Of a stretch of 32,863 bases of DNA, positions 1-10,747 are shown one piece after another. Positions within the stretch are counted from its first letter, which is position 1. The number at the start of each line of letters is the position of its first letter. The notes under the pieces are model-generated. The model did no database searches. It had not been told where the DNA came from and worked only from the letters and a program-made list of their open reading frames with translations. A program made the translations under genes and the position numbers. This DNA comes from Pelomyxa schiedti (lineage: Eukaryota > Evosea > Pelobiontida > Pelomyxidae): NCBI GenBank assembly GCA_020536535.1, contig JAHLWZ010000988.1:1-32863 (forward strand). The letters are read 5' to 3'.

Positions 1-1
1 T

Positions 2-107
2 AGGGGCGAAGGTTTCCAGAGGGAAGTGACAGCAAAAACCTTCGCCCCTTGGGTTTTTGGGCGAAGACTTCATAGAGGAAAACACTGACACCTTCGCCCC
101 TTCGCCC
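2..107. repeat. Two tandem copies of a hairpin-forming GC-rich repeat at the window edge
   Basis: Positions 3-15 (GGGGCGAAGGTTT) are perfectly complementary to 36-48, with a 20-base loop between the arms. A second, diverged copy follows: GGGCGAAG at 59-66 pairs with CTTCGCCC at 92-99, and the same octamer occurs again at 100-107. The two units align head to tail, sharing GCGAAG near the start and ACCTTCGCCCCTT at the end. The array may continue to the left of the window. It is non-coding as far as I can see, and I do not recognise the family. Confidence 0.75.
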
Positions 108-339
108 ATGATCCAGTTATGTTACTGTTCGAATGGACACCCTGGGACCATACTCTGCTGCAGAATCCAGCACACGCACTTCCTTGGAGTTCAGTACCTA
201 CCACAACACCAGATGCCTGCGTTTGTTCTTGTGTTCTCAAAATTTACATGAAAAAAAAACCAAACAAATCCCAGGGAGGCGCCACAAATGCAAGATCTCA
301 TAAAGGACCGCCAACACAACAAGTCGTTAAACCAAGGAG

Positions 340-1935
340 ATGTTGCCCCCTCCCCGTATACTTGTGTCGCAACGACAGCAACAACCTCCGCAAAAAACGC
401 ACTCCACCGCGGTGCCTCACAACTCTGAGAGATTGGTGATCAGGATGATGGAACCGGCACCTCGCTCGCAAGTGCCAAGCATGCCGCTACTGGGATCTCA
501 TTCACAAGTTGAACCCATGTCTATGTCGCTTCTGCCGAGTCCTGTACCGCACTGTCCGCAGTGTGGTATTGTGAACGCAGAGGCGGAGAAATACAAGAGG
601 GAGGCAGAGCACGCGAGGTCAAATTTTGAGGCTGTTAAGATCTGCTGGGCCGAGGATGCAAAGAGAATGCAAGCTAATATAGAGAAGCAAAAACAAGCAT
701 TTGACAAGCAGAAGGCAGCTTTTCATCAAGTAGGTTCCTCACTGCGAACTCTGGAGGTGGCATTGCTCAATAGTACAACCCTAAGTCGTTCCGCCCTATC
801 GACAGTTATGAGCCAAATTCCGTTGAAAGAAAGCACAGTTCCCTCAAAAGAAAGCACAATTCCGTCGAAAGAAAGCCCAATTCCATCGAAAGAAAGCCCA
901 ATTCCATCGAAAGAAGCCCCAATTCCGTCGAAAGAAAGCTCAATTGTGCCTGACGAAGGCGTTGCTGGTCCCGATCAGTCGCCTGATCAGCCGTCCCCAA
1001 AGAAGCGAAGGGTATATTTTCATTCACCTTTCTTTCCCCCAATACTCCATTTCTCTCAAGTACTAACTCCGCAAAACAGACATCAGTTGTTGTACGCTTT
1101 CCCTCGAATGCTGCGTTGCCTAGTGACAAATTTATGATAAGTGACATGTCTGCCCAGCGTTCATTATTACTTCTGGGTGCAGTACAGAGCATTGTTCTCC
1201 AGCACACTATCACCCCATCACCTAATCCTGGTATTCCTCACTTCCCCTCATTGAACAGTTCTGGTAACTATTCTTTAGCGGTTGGAATTTTCTCCCTTCC
1301 ACTGAACGTTTTGATGCGCATCTGCAGTTTTATTCCAGTGTTTCGAAGGAGCCTGTGGTGTTGTGTTTGCCAGAGGTTCAATTCTGTTATGAAAGCAGGT
1401 GTGCACCTTCTGTTTTTCCGGTGAATGCACTAACACTAACAACAAAAAACCAAAAATCTCAGCCACCCCATTGCTAGATTCATCCAAACTCGCTCCGAAC
1501 ACTTATCTGTTGACTCTCGTTAGCATGCCACCTGACTGTTATTCGCACGCAGGCTGCCTAATCTCCTTGGGTACCCAAAGAGTACTTGGACTTCAAGTCA
1601 GTTGTGGAAAGAAATCAGTTCAGCTCTGGGCAAAGATAAAGCGTCGAGATGGGGGCCTGTCTTCCCGTTCTGATCTGACAAGTTTTGAGGTGTGTGCAGT
1701 GCCCACTTTTCTTTCGTTTGTTAATTCAATCCCACAATAGGTTGTCTCTTCCTTGACACCCAAGCCCCAAAACAGACAAGTCTACTGCTCTGACTGCTGG
1801 GTTTGCATTCACACTCAGAACCGTCCCCCATACAGCAGCTACTTGTGGTTCCAACTCCGCGTTGCACCAGTTCCTCAGCCTCCCCCAAGTCCCTCTCCAC
1901 AGAAACCCGGCAACAAACCCGGCAAAAAATCCTGA
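340..1935 (+). CDS. F-box protein with CxxC motif, coiled coil and heptapeptide repeats
   Basis: Four exons give a protein of about 470 residues: 340-1011, 1080-1398, 1463-1689 and 1741-1935, all with phases that fit and GT-AG ends. The clearest domain is an F-box around residues 297-330, starting LPLNVLMRICSFIP and ending VCQRFNSVM. In this family that motif binds Skp1 in SCF ubiquitin ligases. Upstream are a CPQCG motif (residues 72-76), a charged, probably coiled-coil stretch (about 78-142), six IPSKESP-type repeats (160-201) and a basic KKRR that could be a nuclear signal. After the F-box, about 140 residues are unrecognised. They may be the substrate-binding part, but no LRR, kelch or WD motif is visible. 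The first in-frame ATG in the open frame was taken as the start. F-box identity is by pattern only; the gene structure is more certain. Confidence 0.75.
817..942 (+). repeat. Six 21-bp in-frame tandem repeats in the F-box gene
   Basis: Six consecutive copies of a 21-bp unit encode the heptapeptide I/V-P-S-K-E-S/A-P/T. The copies differ at few positions, mostly silent or in the last residue, which suggests recent expansion. The repeat is rich in Ser, Lys and Glu and is probably disordered. Confidence 0.85.
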
Positions 1936-2039
1936 TGAAGTCTTCACTTAAGTTGAGCCAAAACAATTAATTGGAGTCTTATCCGTCTTGTTTGGTTTTT
2001 TGGAGGAAGATGTTGTAGTAGTTTAATTTGGTGTGGAGC

Positions 2040-3731
2040 TCAGTCACTGGGGAAGGGATTGACGGGGAACATGTGGTAGCCTGCTGAGTCTGTGAGTTTT
2101 TTGCATGAAACCCAGAACTTGTCGAGGAGTTGCTGGCCGAGCACATGCCCGCCAAAGTTGTACAGGAACCCATTGGAGAACAACTTGAGAAGCTCCTCTA
2201 GAGTGAGCTTGCAGTCCTCGATGATATTTTCGAGTACGTCGATGCGGCCCAGTGGAGAGAACTTGCCCCTGGTTTTTGTTTGTAAGTAAGTTGCTGGCGT
2301 TTGGTATTGGGTGGATATGTTCAACCTGAAGGAACAAATGGTAATTGGCAAATCGTTGTCGATGAAAAGTCTCACAGGGCTGCCAGCAAATGTTGCGTTT
2401 TTAGTGTGTTCCCTGAACTTATGTGAGAGACTCAGCTCTACAGCAATTCCTTGCGTAGCTGCATAAAACATAAGTAACTTGCCGACTCGCAATTGGAAAT
2501 ATGGATACCCAAGAAATTCATCAACCGCGGGAATGTGTGAACGTGATATGCACCACTGAGACGGGAGGCACCACCTTCGCGAATGGCCTGAAGAATAGTC
2601 CCCACACTGAACACAATTAAAGAAAGAAATCTTATTACTGCAAATTACCCCTGCAACCCAGCTACCATGGAAACGTTCATGTTCTCTGCTTTTAGAAACT
2701 CGAACGTACTCATGAAGTATTTGAATGATGATTCCGGAATCGGCTCTGGTATCGGTGAGGGGGCGAAATAAGGTTGAACGATCTCACCATCTCCATAACA
2801 TCCAAAACCAACAACAAGAGATTCTCTGTACTTCCGCTGCCGCACCGCCAGTTCCGCCAGAGATTTAAAAATAATTGGGTCATCGTTTACAGTGTTTACA
2901 TATATAACTATTCCAATCTGCATTTAAGTGAGACGGTTTTGGGGGGAACATATGAATGTATACATGAATTGGATGAAGTGTCATCAAGTATCTGCATCTT
3001 GTATTGACAATTGTCATTACTTGCTCAGGTGTTAGTCCCTGTTCTGTGTGGCACAGTGGACGAATAACAAGTTCCATGTCTACATAAAGATGAGAATTGT
3101 CCAAGAGTTTTCTTTGACCTACAAATAACCCCGTCATTGATTGCTTGGGCAACAACATCATCGAGAGCCCGCTCAATTTGCTCAGGTTTTTGAAGAACAC
3201 TCTAATAGAGATTAAGGCACAAAGAGAAAGCTTGACTTACTCGTGTGATGGCCTTTGCAATCGAGGTACTGTTATGGATATCGCTCGTTGCGTCTGACAC
3301 TTCAGCGGTTGTGAGCAGAGTGGCAATTTCCTGTGTGGAAACCTAAGGAAAAGCGTACGGGGTAATAGTCACTAACCTCCTTAGTTGTAATAGCCTTTCC
3401 AGTAAGCGCTGCAAGATTGATACTAGCATCCTGGAGTTCCTTCCATAAAAGATCAATGGAGACGGAACCATCTACAAATTCATTGTGAAAAAAGAAAAAA
3501 GATTCATGGCACAGTATACCCAATCTGCAATGTAGGTCAGTCTTAGGAAGAAGTCGAAGTAGTTCGCGGCTTATATGCCTCTGTGGTAAACGCCATGACA
3601 TTGGTGGACTTTCAAAGAGTAAGGGGTTGCTGACAGAAGTCTTGTGATACGTACGGCATTGGCAATCCAGTCTCTCCGAAGTATACTCCGATACTCTTAT
3701 AATACGCTTCGCGAGCAAGTATACCAGACAT
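2040..3731 (-). CDS. Adenosine deaminase-like protein, catalytically degenerate
   Basis: This is a multi-exon gene with the layout of the adenosine deaminase directly upstream of it. The N-terminal motif reads LPKTDLHCRLDG, where true deaminases have ELHxHLDG, so the second zinc histidine is replaced by Arg. DGVIYMELVIRP corresponds to DGVRYLEVRFSP of the upstream gene. The HxGE motif (zinc His and catalytic Glu) is replaced by VAGL, and the GHG motif by SGA (RLSGAYHV). An aspartate in IDND is kept. These losses predict no zinc-dependent deamination, so a binding, regulatory or scaffold role is more likely (inference). The start MSGILAREAY requires a 25-nt intron at 3630-3654. A competing reading starts one frame over and needs no such intron. 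The C-terminal exon (LTLEELLKLFSNGFLYNF) matches ADA helices and ends at the TGA at 2040-2042. Confidence 0.72.
3630..3654 (-). other. Probable 25-nt intron in the ADA-like gene
   Basis: On the minus strand it begins GTACGT and ends CTGTCAG. Removing it joins GETGLPMP to NPLLFESPPMSW in frame. Without it the downstream frame is reached only from a different, less protein-like upstream frame. Confidence 0.5.
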
Positions 3732-3763
3732 GTCATAGCCTTCCTGAAATTTTTTTTTATTTA

Positions 3764-5364
3764 CTAAATAGTGCACAAGTGGTTTGCCTCAGAGAGAATT
3801 CTAAGTGTGTCGTGGAAGCAATCTGTGCGGAGACGTCGTTTTTCTGTGCTGGTTAAAAATGCTGCACGGAATCCGTAGTCAAGGAGACGGACAATTTCTT
3901 CAACTGCAAAGTTGAACTTCTCGTGTAGAAGCATGTACTCGCCTAGTTCAATTAGATTACATAATAACCAAAGGAAAAACCAGTTAATGTGACGCCGCTC
4001 ACTGTAGTGTTATCTGGAAACAAAAGTAAGTTTAGAAAACCAGGGTTCTGGTTACCGGTGCAAGGAACAGTAAGTGCACCAGCATCGAAGAATTTGCGAA
4101 TTGGGTGATCTTCGATTCTTGCAATGGCTTTTGTATGGACATTACTTGTTGGGCAGCACTAAAAAGGTTACATATGTGATAAAGCATAGGTGAACAGAAG
4201 GGATACCTCAATGGCAATGGCGTGATCAATAACGTACTCCATAAGGGCTGGATTCTCAACAAGGCGTACTCCATGGCCAATGCGATTTGCACCGCAGTAC
4301 CTGATAGAGTCACAAATTGATTCCCAGCCAGCAGCTTCACCACTGTGAATTGTGCAGTGAATGCACTTGTTTCTAATGATTTCAAAGGCAGACTATTGCG
4401 TTCTTCATGTTAATGCAACTAAGAAAAGTGAATGTATACCTTGTGGATCTTGGAAGAAAAACCCAACTCGGGACCAGCAAGGTCAAACGCAACTACTCCT
4501 TTGTGTCTGTATCTCCTGTGTCTAATAAGGATACATAGGGAGAAAGAAACGAAAAACCATGCAATTTCGGCTATTTTGAAGCTTTCAGTGGCAGGAAGCT
4601 GTCGCATGGCACACACAATGATTTGAACTCTGAGTGGGAAACGATACTGTAGAGGGTAAGAAGTAGAAACAAATTGTAAGCCGAACCATTGCCATGGCTT
4701 GCCCTTCACAAACAGCCTCCATAACGCCACCTTGGCTCATGCCCTCCACCGTGTGGAGAATGGGTGAAAAACGAACCTCAAGATAACGGACTCCATCATT
4801 CCAAGCATCTTCACAGACCTGAATCTCGTTTAAATTTTTAATAACGCAAGGGTTATTAAATAACCTCATACATCGCTCTTGTTATTGCGTCTGTTTGAAC
4901 AGAGTTAGAAAGAAATCTTGAAATTGAGAGCTCATACAGGGCTTCTGAAGTACTTTGAGCGTGATATCGAACCCACGCAAGTACTGGACAAGGGAGGTAC
5001 AAGTTTCGTCAACGCAGACCAGACTTTTCAATTCAGCTTCGTCCGTCGTTGGTAGTTCGACGCCCTACGTAATGACTTAGTGGAATTGTAAAATTAGGTA
5101 GCAACTATCACTTAGACACCTGTTCCTTTGCGAGTTCAATAATCGTAGCAGGTCTAATGCTTCCATCTTTACAAAGATTACATTGTGCAGAAAGAAAGGG
5201 GAAAAAAAAAAACTCCACATTTCAAAAAACAAATAATAATGAACAAGCAAAAACAAACCAAGGTGGCGATGAAGCTCGGCCTTCGGCAGTCGCCTCAATA
5301 TGGCCTCAGTGAACTTTGTTTTCTTCACAGATGACGATGGTGTGGTACTTGTTGTTGTAGCCAT
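3764..5364 (-). CDS. Adenosine deaminase
   Basis: Family signature motifs appear in order across about ten exons: LPKAELHRHLDG (two zinc histidines), DGVRYLEVRFSP, FDLAGPE, IHSGE (zinc His and catalytic Glu), RIGHG (His), CPTSN and CTDN (zinc Asp). The length, about 350 residues, fits the family. The enzyme hydrolyses adenosine or deoxyadenosine to inosine and ammonia in purine salvage. The CTDN form, with Asn where animal enzymes have a second Asp, is common in bacterial and fungal-type members; an adenine-deaminase-like specificity cannot be excluded. Exon 1 is 5259-5364 and exon 2 is 5120-5166, with matching phases; later introns are about 35-50 nt. No signal peptide is seen, so it is probably cytosolic. 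The stop at 3764-3766 is only 32 bp from the start of the degenerate copy, implying tandem duplication. Confidence 0.9.
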
Positions 5365-5794
5365 AGATCCACGTGTCTCCTTGGGTATATTTTTTTTATT
5401 TTTTTTTGTTTGAAGGTTGCTTCTTTTTTTATGGGTTTTGTAGTTCTTCGACTATTTTTCGTGGTCTCATTACCGGTCACATCCTGCGGTTCCGGAAAAA
5501 ACTTTCGAACCTCAACTTTGATGCACTTCAGGTCGGTCTGACTGCCAAAACACCATTGTGGGCGATGCCATTCCTCCCCATTCACTCCTTCGCGAGATTG
5601 TGCGGAGGAAACACTCCGTCTCTCGAAGATTCTTGATCGATCAGAGATCCAAACGTCAACCCTCCGACGACGTTCACCCTAACAAATAAAGATAAAGCTA
5701 AACAAAAAGGGAAAAATAAACCAAGTCAAACCACACAACAAAAAAAAAAAGCCAGTGAATAACTGCACCCACCAACCTCCAACTCCCCTCAAAG
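5365..5794. promoter_or_regulatory. Divergent spacer between adenosine deaminase and the kinase gene
   Basis: This 430-bp stretch lies between two genes read outwards, so it should hold both promoters. It contains long T-rich (5390-5410) and A-rich (5740-5750) tracts. No TATA box or initiator can be assigned with confidence. The short open frames here have no recognisable content. Confidence 0.5.
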
Positions 5795-8700
5795 ATGAAC
5801 ACGGTCCCCCCTGCTGCATCCTGGGGGCCCGCTCCTCCTCCCCCATCCAGGCCCCCTCCCTCCCTGCTCCTCCGCATGTCCGCCCCAATCCTCGCCGTCC
5901 CCTCTGCCTCTTCCTACTCGTACTCCTCCTCCTCCTCGCTGTCCTCCTCGCCTCACTCCCCGTCTACCTCACCGCCGTCTCCCACGTCGATCTCGCCTCG
6001 CTCCCCCCGTGTCCCGCCGTCCATGCCCGCGCCCAGTCCCACGCCCACGCCCACGCCCACGCCCGCGTCGATGCCCTGCCCGTCGCGGCCCCCGCCGCAG
6101 CACCCGACCGGCGGTGCCAACCCGACACCGCCTGGTGGGGCTGCCGCGTCCGTTTCTGCGCCGACACAGACCTGCAGCTCCAATTATGGGACGGCGTCAG
6201 CTACGGCCAGTTCGGCGACGACGAGCGGCAGCTACAGCTCGTTGATGACCCCTCCCACAATCACGCTGCGCACCTCCCCGCCCAGTCCCACTGCCCCTCG
6301 TCACAACGCCAACACGCTGAGGTCATTCGACTGTGGCCTCATGATGATGCCTCCCCCTCCCAGCACCCCTGCGCCGTCACCATCGCAGTCTGATATCGGC
6401 GATTCCGGTCAGATACAGATGCAGACCCCGTCGTCGCCGGCGCCGACTCCGCCATTGATGCCACTTGTGCCTGCTGCTTCCAATTCGGGTTCGAATTCCG
6501 GCCCTGGTGTGGAATCTGTTCTGAGTGCTCAATCTTTGTGTGTGCCGATTCCACCCAGCAGCACTGGCAGTGTGGAGGCCCATGAAAATGTGGGTGGTCT
6601 TAGTACTAGTCCTCGCATGGAGAACCACAGGGAATGTACCCTAAGACCGCCTTCTCCAGCCCCCATTACACCTCTCCCAACTCCACCTGCAACTCCCCCA
6701 CCAAACACTCCCACAACGCCCGCTCCACCTGCCACACCTGCACCGCCTATGTCCCTCTCACCATCTCCTCCAAATTCCGCACCCCACCCACGACCCTCGA
6801 GCGCCTGGACCCCCTCAACCACCCCACTTTCTCCAAGCCCACCATCGACACCTGCTCCAGAAAATCCGTTGACACCATCCCCACCATCAACCTCTCACAA
6901 CTCTCATGCCACCCGTGTAGCTAATTTTGATAGTGCTCTCTTTGATACTTCTGCTTCTTCCTGCGTAATAAGCTGTGCCATATCTGGCACACAACAGCCT
7001 GAACCTCAACAACCTCCAAGTCAGAAACCTAGTACTTTATTAGCTAATTCTCGAGTCAGTCCTCCCCTCAAATCCCAGTCCAACTGCTGCACAACCACCT
7101 CCTTTACGTGGGCCAACTGGTCGCCCTCAATTTAACAAAAATTTCAAGTCGATGAGCACTGCTGACTTGAGAATTAACCGTCATCCAAACCTCCCCTCCC
7201 ATACTGCAAGTGTGGTTCCTCTAAAGCCTTCTGCGCCTTCAGCAGCAGAAATACTGGTTAGTAAAGCAAAGAATTAATACTTGAATCTAATACCAATAAT
7301 ACTCCACCAGCGGCAGGCAGAGCAGAGTGAAATGCGTACTCTTGTGTGTACCCAAAAACTTGAGTAATACTAACCCTGTAAACAGGTTAAAAACAGGGCA
7401 CAGCTAGAAGCTCTTGTACAGCAAGCAATTGATGGAACTCTGACAGTGCACCAAGAGCTCCCACCAGAAACACTGACAATGGGCCCCGTTGTTGGTAGAG
7501 GTGCAAGCGGGACTGTATTCAAGTATCTTCTTCGCATGTGGAAATATTTCTTCTAATTATATAAGGGGAGAGTATAAAGGCAACCAAGTAGCAATCAAAA
7601 AGTATGGTGAAGAAAACCCGTGCTGGGATCTTAAAGAGTTTAGGAGAGAAGTAGCCATTATGAGGTATCTCTTCCCAAGTTGAAAGAAATTTGTCATTTC
7701 CTTAGTCTACTGGAACACGAAAATCTGATTAAATGCGTTGGTGCCTCAACAAAAGACCTCAATCATCTATACCTTGTAACTGAGCTTTTGCCCCAGAGGT
7801 ATGATTGTTTTGAGGTACAGTCAAAGACTCACTTTAAATAAGTTTGACTGCTGTTCTAAAAAAAGGTCCAATCCAGGTCCTAAGTTTTTTTGTTATGACA
7901 ACCTTCAGAGCCTTTGCCAACATTGATCCAAGTACAACTTGCCCTTGGAATTGCACGGGGTATGGAATACCTGCATTCTTTAGAAATCATTCATCGAGAT
8001 CTTAAGAGGTTCTTCTTACTCCCAACATACTTCAAACAGTATCTTATTCTTTACTAGTCAAAATGTCCTGGTTTGGCCCCTAGTATTTTCTAAAGCGTTT
8101 TCATATTATACAGCTCACTCAAGACTTGGGCGTACGAATTATTGGTTTGCTCTCCTAAGGTTTTCGTCTTCTAAGACACTTCAGACTTTGGAACCTGCAG
8201 AGTTATCAACAGAGACAAGAATATGTCACTGAATATTGGCACAGGTACTGTTGGCCTCCCTTTTTTACACAAAGGGCAAAAAAAAAATTAAGTAATCATC
8301 TGTAAATGAAAATAGCTTGTTATATGGCGCCGGAGTTGTTCAAGAATTCACCTTATACTGAAAATGTGGATGTATATTCTTTTGGGATCTGTACGTATGT
8401 GTGGAAAGGAGTTTCATTAACAAATAACAGTGCTTTGGGAAATCATGACCCAGAAGGAACCTTTTTCAGATTTACCAAATTATAGTATTCCAGGCACGCA
8501 CCTGTATTTTAATGATCTTCTATACCACTTCTCATTGATATCTCAATTCAGTTGCTGTTACACAGGGTACACGACCACCTCTTCCTGCCAACCTTCAACC
8601 TGAAATTCGCAACATCATTGAGTACGATAATTCTTGGAAATTTTACCCTCAAATGATCCAGACTCTGCTGGAATGGAGATCCCACACGGAGGCCAACTTT

Positions 8701-10405
8701 TACCGCCATTGCCCAGATGCTCTCCGACCATACCAGGGTGTCGGCACCTGTACTCGTAATGTCCCTCTCATTGATTTCATAATACCTAAAAAAAAATACT
8801 AAGAAACCATCCTTGAGCCATCAAGTAGCTGATTTATTGAGTACAACGACATCGAGTACAGGTTACTCACTCATATTTTCTTCTCAAAATCTTATTGTAA
8901 CGTGGGTAGGAAGCCTTCTGTTCATTGCCAAAGGAACAGGAATAACAGCTTATGATCTGACTGGATCAGCTGAATCTCCTGTTAATGAAATCTGGCAAAT
9001 TCATTTGACGAGAAAGGTTCCTCTTAATCCATTTCCTAAACTAACTTGTTTTATCAGGGAGTTTTGAAGAATCTCTTAACTAAATCTGTTACCTCTATGT
9101 TTTTTGACATAGAAAGCACTGTTTTGTATGCTGTTGAGGCGGGTGTATTATATGCTATCAAAAGTGACTCCGGAACACTTATATGGCAAGTCCAACATCC
9201 AGAGCAGTCATCACAAATATGGTCACTTAAGTCTCATAATGGGTATCACTCACGACCTTCAATAATTCGTTTTATAAAAAAAAAAACAACCTCAGAGTTC
9301 TGATTCTAGGAGGTAATAAGTGCGTTTTATGTGTAAACAAGACGAATGGAAGCAAAAATTGGGCAACACAACTTCCAACAAAAGCCACTTTCACTGCTTG
9401 TGTGCACTTGTGCATTGTTTCCAATACCATATATGCGTCTGGTTTAGGACATCTTTTCTTGATTGATGCTTCTACTGGAGTGATTAAGGTAAACTGTTCT
9501 GTCTAAGTTTTCCCACTGACGCAATAAAAAGGCTTCAGTATCTTTGGAACTGAAACTTTCTCTTTCAGTGTGCTGTTCACCTCATCCACAAAACCCTAAT
9601 CTTATTACAACCACCACCGTTGGGTATACACTCCAAAATGAAAGGAAAAACTTACACCCCCTAGTCGTGTCTGTTGCATGCAGCTAATAGACGACAACCT
9701 GAAAATTACTGCTACCAAAAATTTCAAGTCCTTGGGTTCTATAACCGTACTGCCACATCCTTCCGATGGGGATATAGTATTGATAGGATTTACCGTTGTT
9801 GGCGCTAAGGTCACTTGACACCCTTCTAATTTTGCACCTTTAATCTCCCACAGGTGAAGGCAATCAATAGAAAATCTTTAGATACAGTATGGACCAAGGA
9901 AGTATCATCAACTATTTCATCTTTAGTTGCTCTCGCAACATGCCCGAGAATACCAGGCTCACTTTTTGTTGCCACCAATGGTCACATTTTTTGTCTTGAC
10001 CTTAAAACGGGTTTCCAAATTCCAACCTTGGGAAAGCCACCAACATCGCACAGGAGACGAGAAAGGAAGATTGAGTCTTCCCGACTGCGGCTATTCCAAT
10101 GTTGTCCTTTTACCATTAGGCACAGTGATGCCTCTAATGATGGCCGGGTTCCTATTCCCTTCCTTCAACCTATCAATCAAATTAATCCTTCCCCTATCTC
10201 GAAATGTGTCTATCTAACTCTAATTCATTGCAGGTCGGTTGGGCACTGGTACCTGATCAACGCAACCGATTTGACTCTACTTCACAAGAGCGGGGATAGT
10301 GCCCTCAGCAGCCTCGGCGGGGCACTAGTTACAGGTGCATCCCTATCATCATCAATGGATGAGCACACCAATGGCCACCTCATAGACCACGTTGTGGTTG
10401 GGTAA
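5795..10405 (+). CDS. TKL-type protein kinase, probably fused to a C-terminal PQQ-like beta-propeller
   Basis: The first exon encodes over 400 residues rich in Pro, Ser and Thr, clearly disordered. A frame change near 6910-7060 must be an intron I could not place exactly. The kinase domain then appears across many short exons (about 7438-8755): glycine loop VGRGASGTVFK, lysine in VAIKKY, HRDLKSQNVL, SDFGTCR, YMAPELF, DVYSFGI and CWNGDPTRRPTF, which is a full active-kinase set of the tyrosine-kinase-like class. After APVL the frame either stops at TAA 8780-8782 or, if the 48-nt GT-AG intron 8756-8803 is removed, runs on in the same frame into KPSLSHQVADLL and the propeller. No in-frame ATG occurs in the propeller part before about 9097, which favours one gene. 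One kinase intron (8494-8551) appears to be GC-AG. The kinase call is strong (0.9); the fusion is about 0.6. Confidence 0.75.
8804..10405 (+). other. PQQ-like beta-propeller repeat region of the kinase gene
   Basis: Several blades follow the pattern of PQQ-type repeats (small residue, G-x-L/I-x-A/C-hydrophobic-D, then TG and often W): LFIAKGTGITAYDLTG, VLYAVEAGVLYAIKSDSG, CVLCVNKTNGSKNW, IYASGLGHLFLIDASTG and LFVATNGHIFCLDLKTG. These repeats form propellers in PQQ dehydrogenases, BamB and the luminal sensor of IRE1/PERK. Introns sit at about 9018-9058, 9243-9290 and 9490-9530. The exon around 9530-9600 and the C-terminal segment around 10020-10230 are uncertain in frame. If this is not fused to the kinase, it would be a separate gene whose start I cannot find. 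Confidence 0.65.
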
Positions 10406-10747
10406 TACCTGACCCAGCTCCAGAAATAGTAACCCATTCCAAATTCTACATTCCCAATCACATCCCCACCAACTGTTCAGAGTAACCCCTCATTCACTGC
10501 AGTGCCAAAAAAAAAAAAACACTGCTGTGCAACAAAGCCAACAAGTAACACCAGCTTGAGAAGCTTCGAAATTCTCAGGCCCTATAATTATCTTCAACTG
10601 TATTTTATTTTTTTTTTTGTTCTTTTCCTCCTTGGTGGTGCGTCCGCCCGTTTGCTCTTTTTTTTTCCCCCTTCTTTTCGTTTGATTTTTTTTTTTTTTT
10701 CCCTTTTCTTTTTTTCCTTTCCGTGAGACTCAGAGGTACATGTATGC
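10406..10747. other. Intergenic spacer with long T tracts
   Basis: This 342-bp gap separates the propeller stop from the chromodomain ATG in head-to-tail orientation. It has a 12-base A run at 10508-10520 and several long T runs between 10605 and 10715, just upstream of the next start. It probably combines a 3' end with the next promoter. No gene is visible. Confidence 0.5.

Noticed and set aside
817-942. CRISPR-like array
   Set aside because: The repeats are directly adjacent 21-bp units with no spacers, lie in frame inside a coding exon, and the genome is eukaryotic.
5755-6393. 212-codon plus-strand frame overlapping the start of the kinase gene
   Set aside because: It is an out-of-frame reading of the GC-rich Pro/Ser/Thr exon. 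The +5795 frame is longer and leads towards the kinase.
8783-9096. Propeller as an independent gene starting near 8813
   Set aside because: That start would be a TTG. No in-frame ATG is present before 9097, and the 48-nt intron explains the continuity better, though a separate gene is not excluded.
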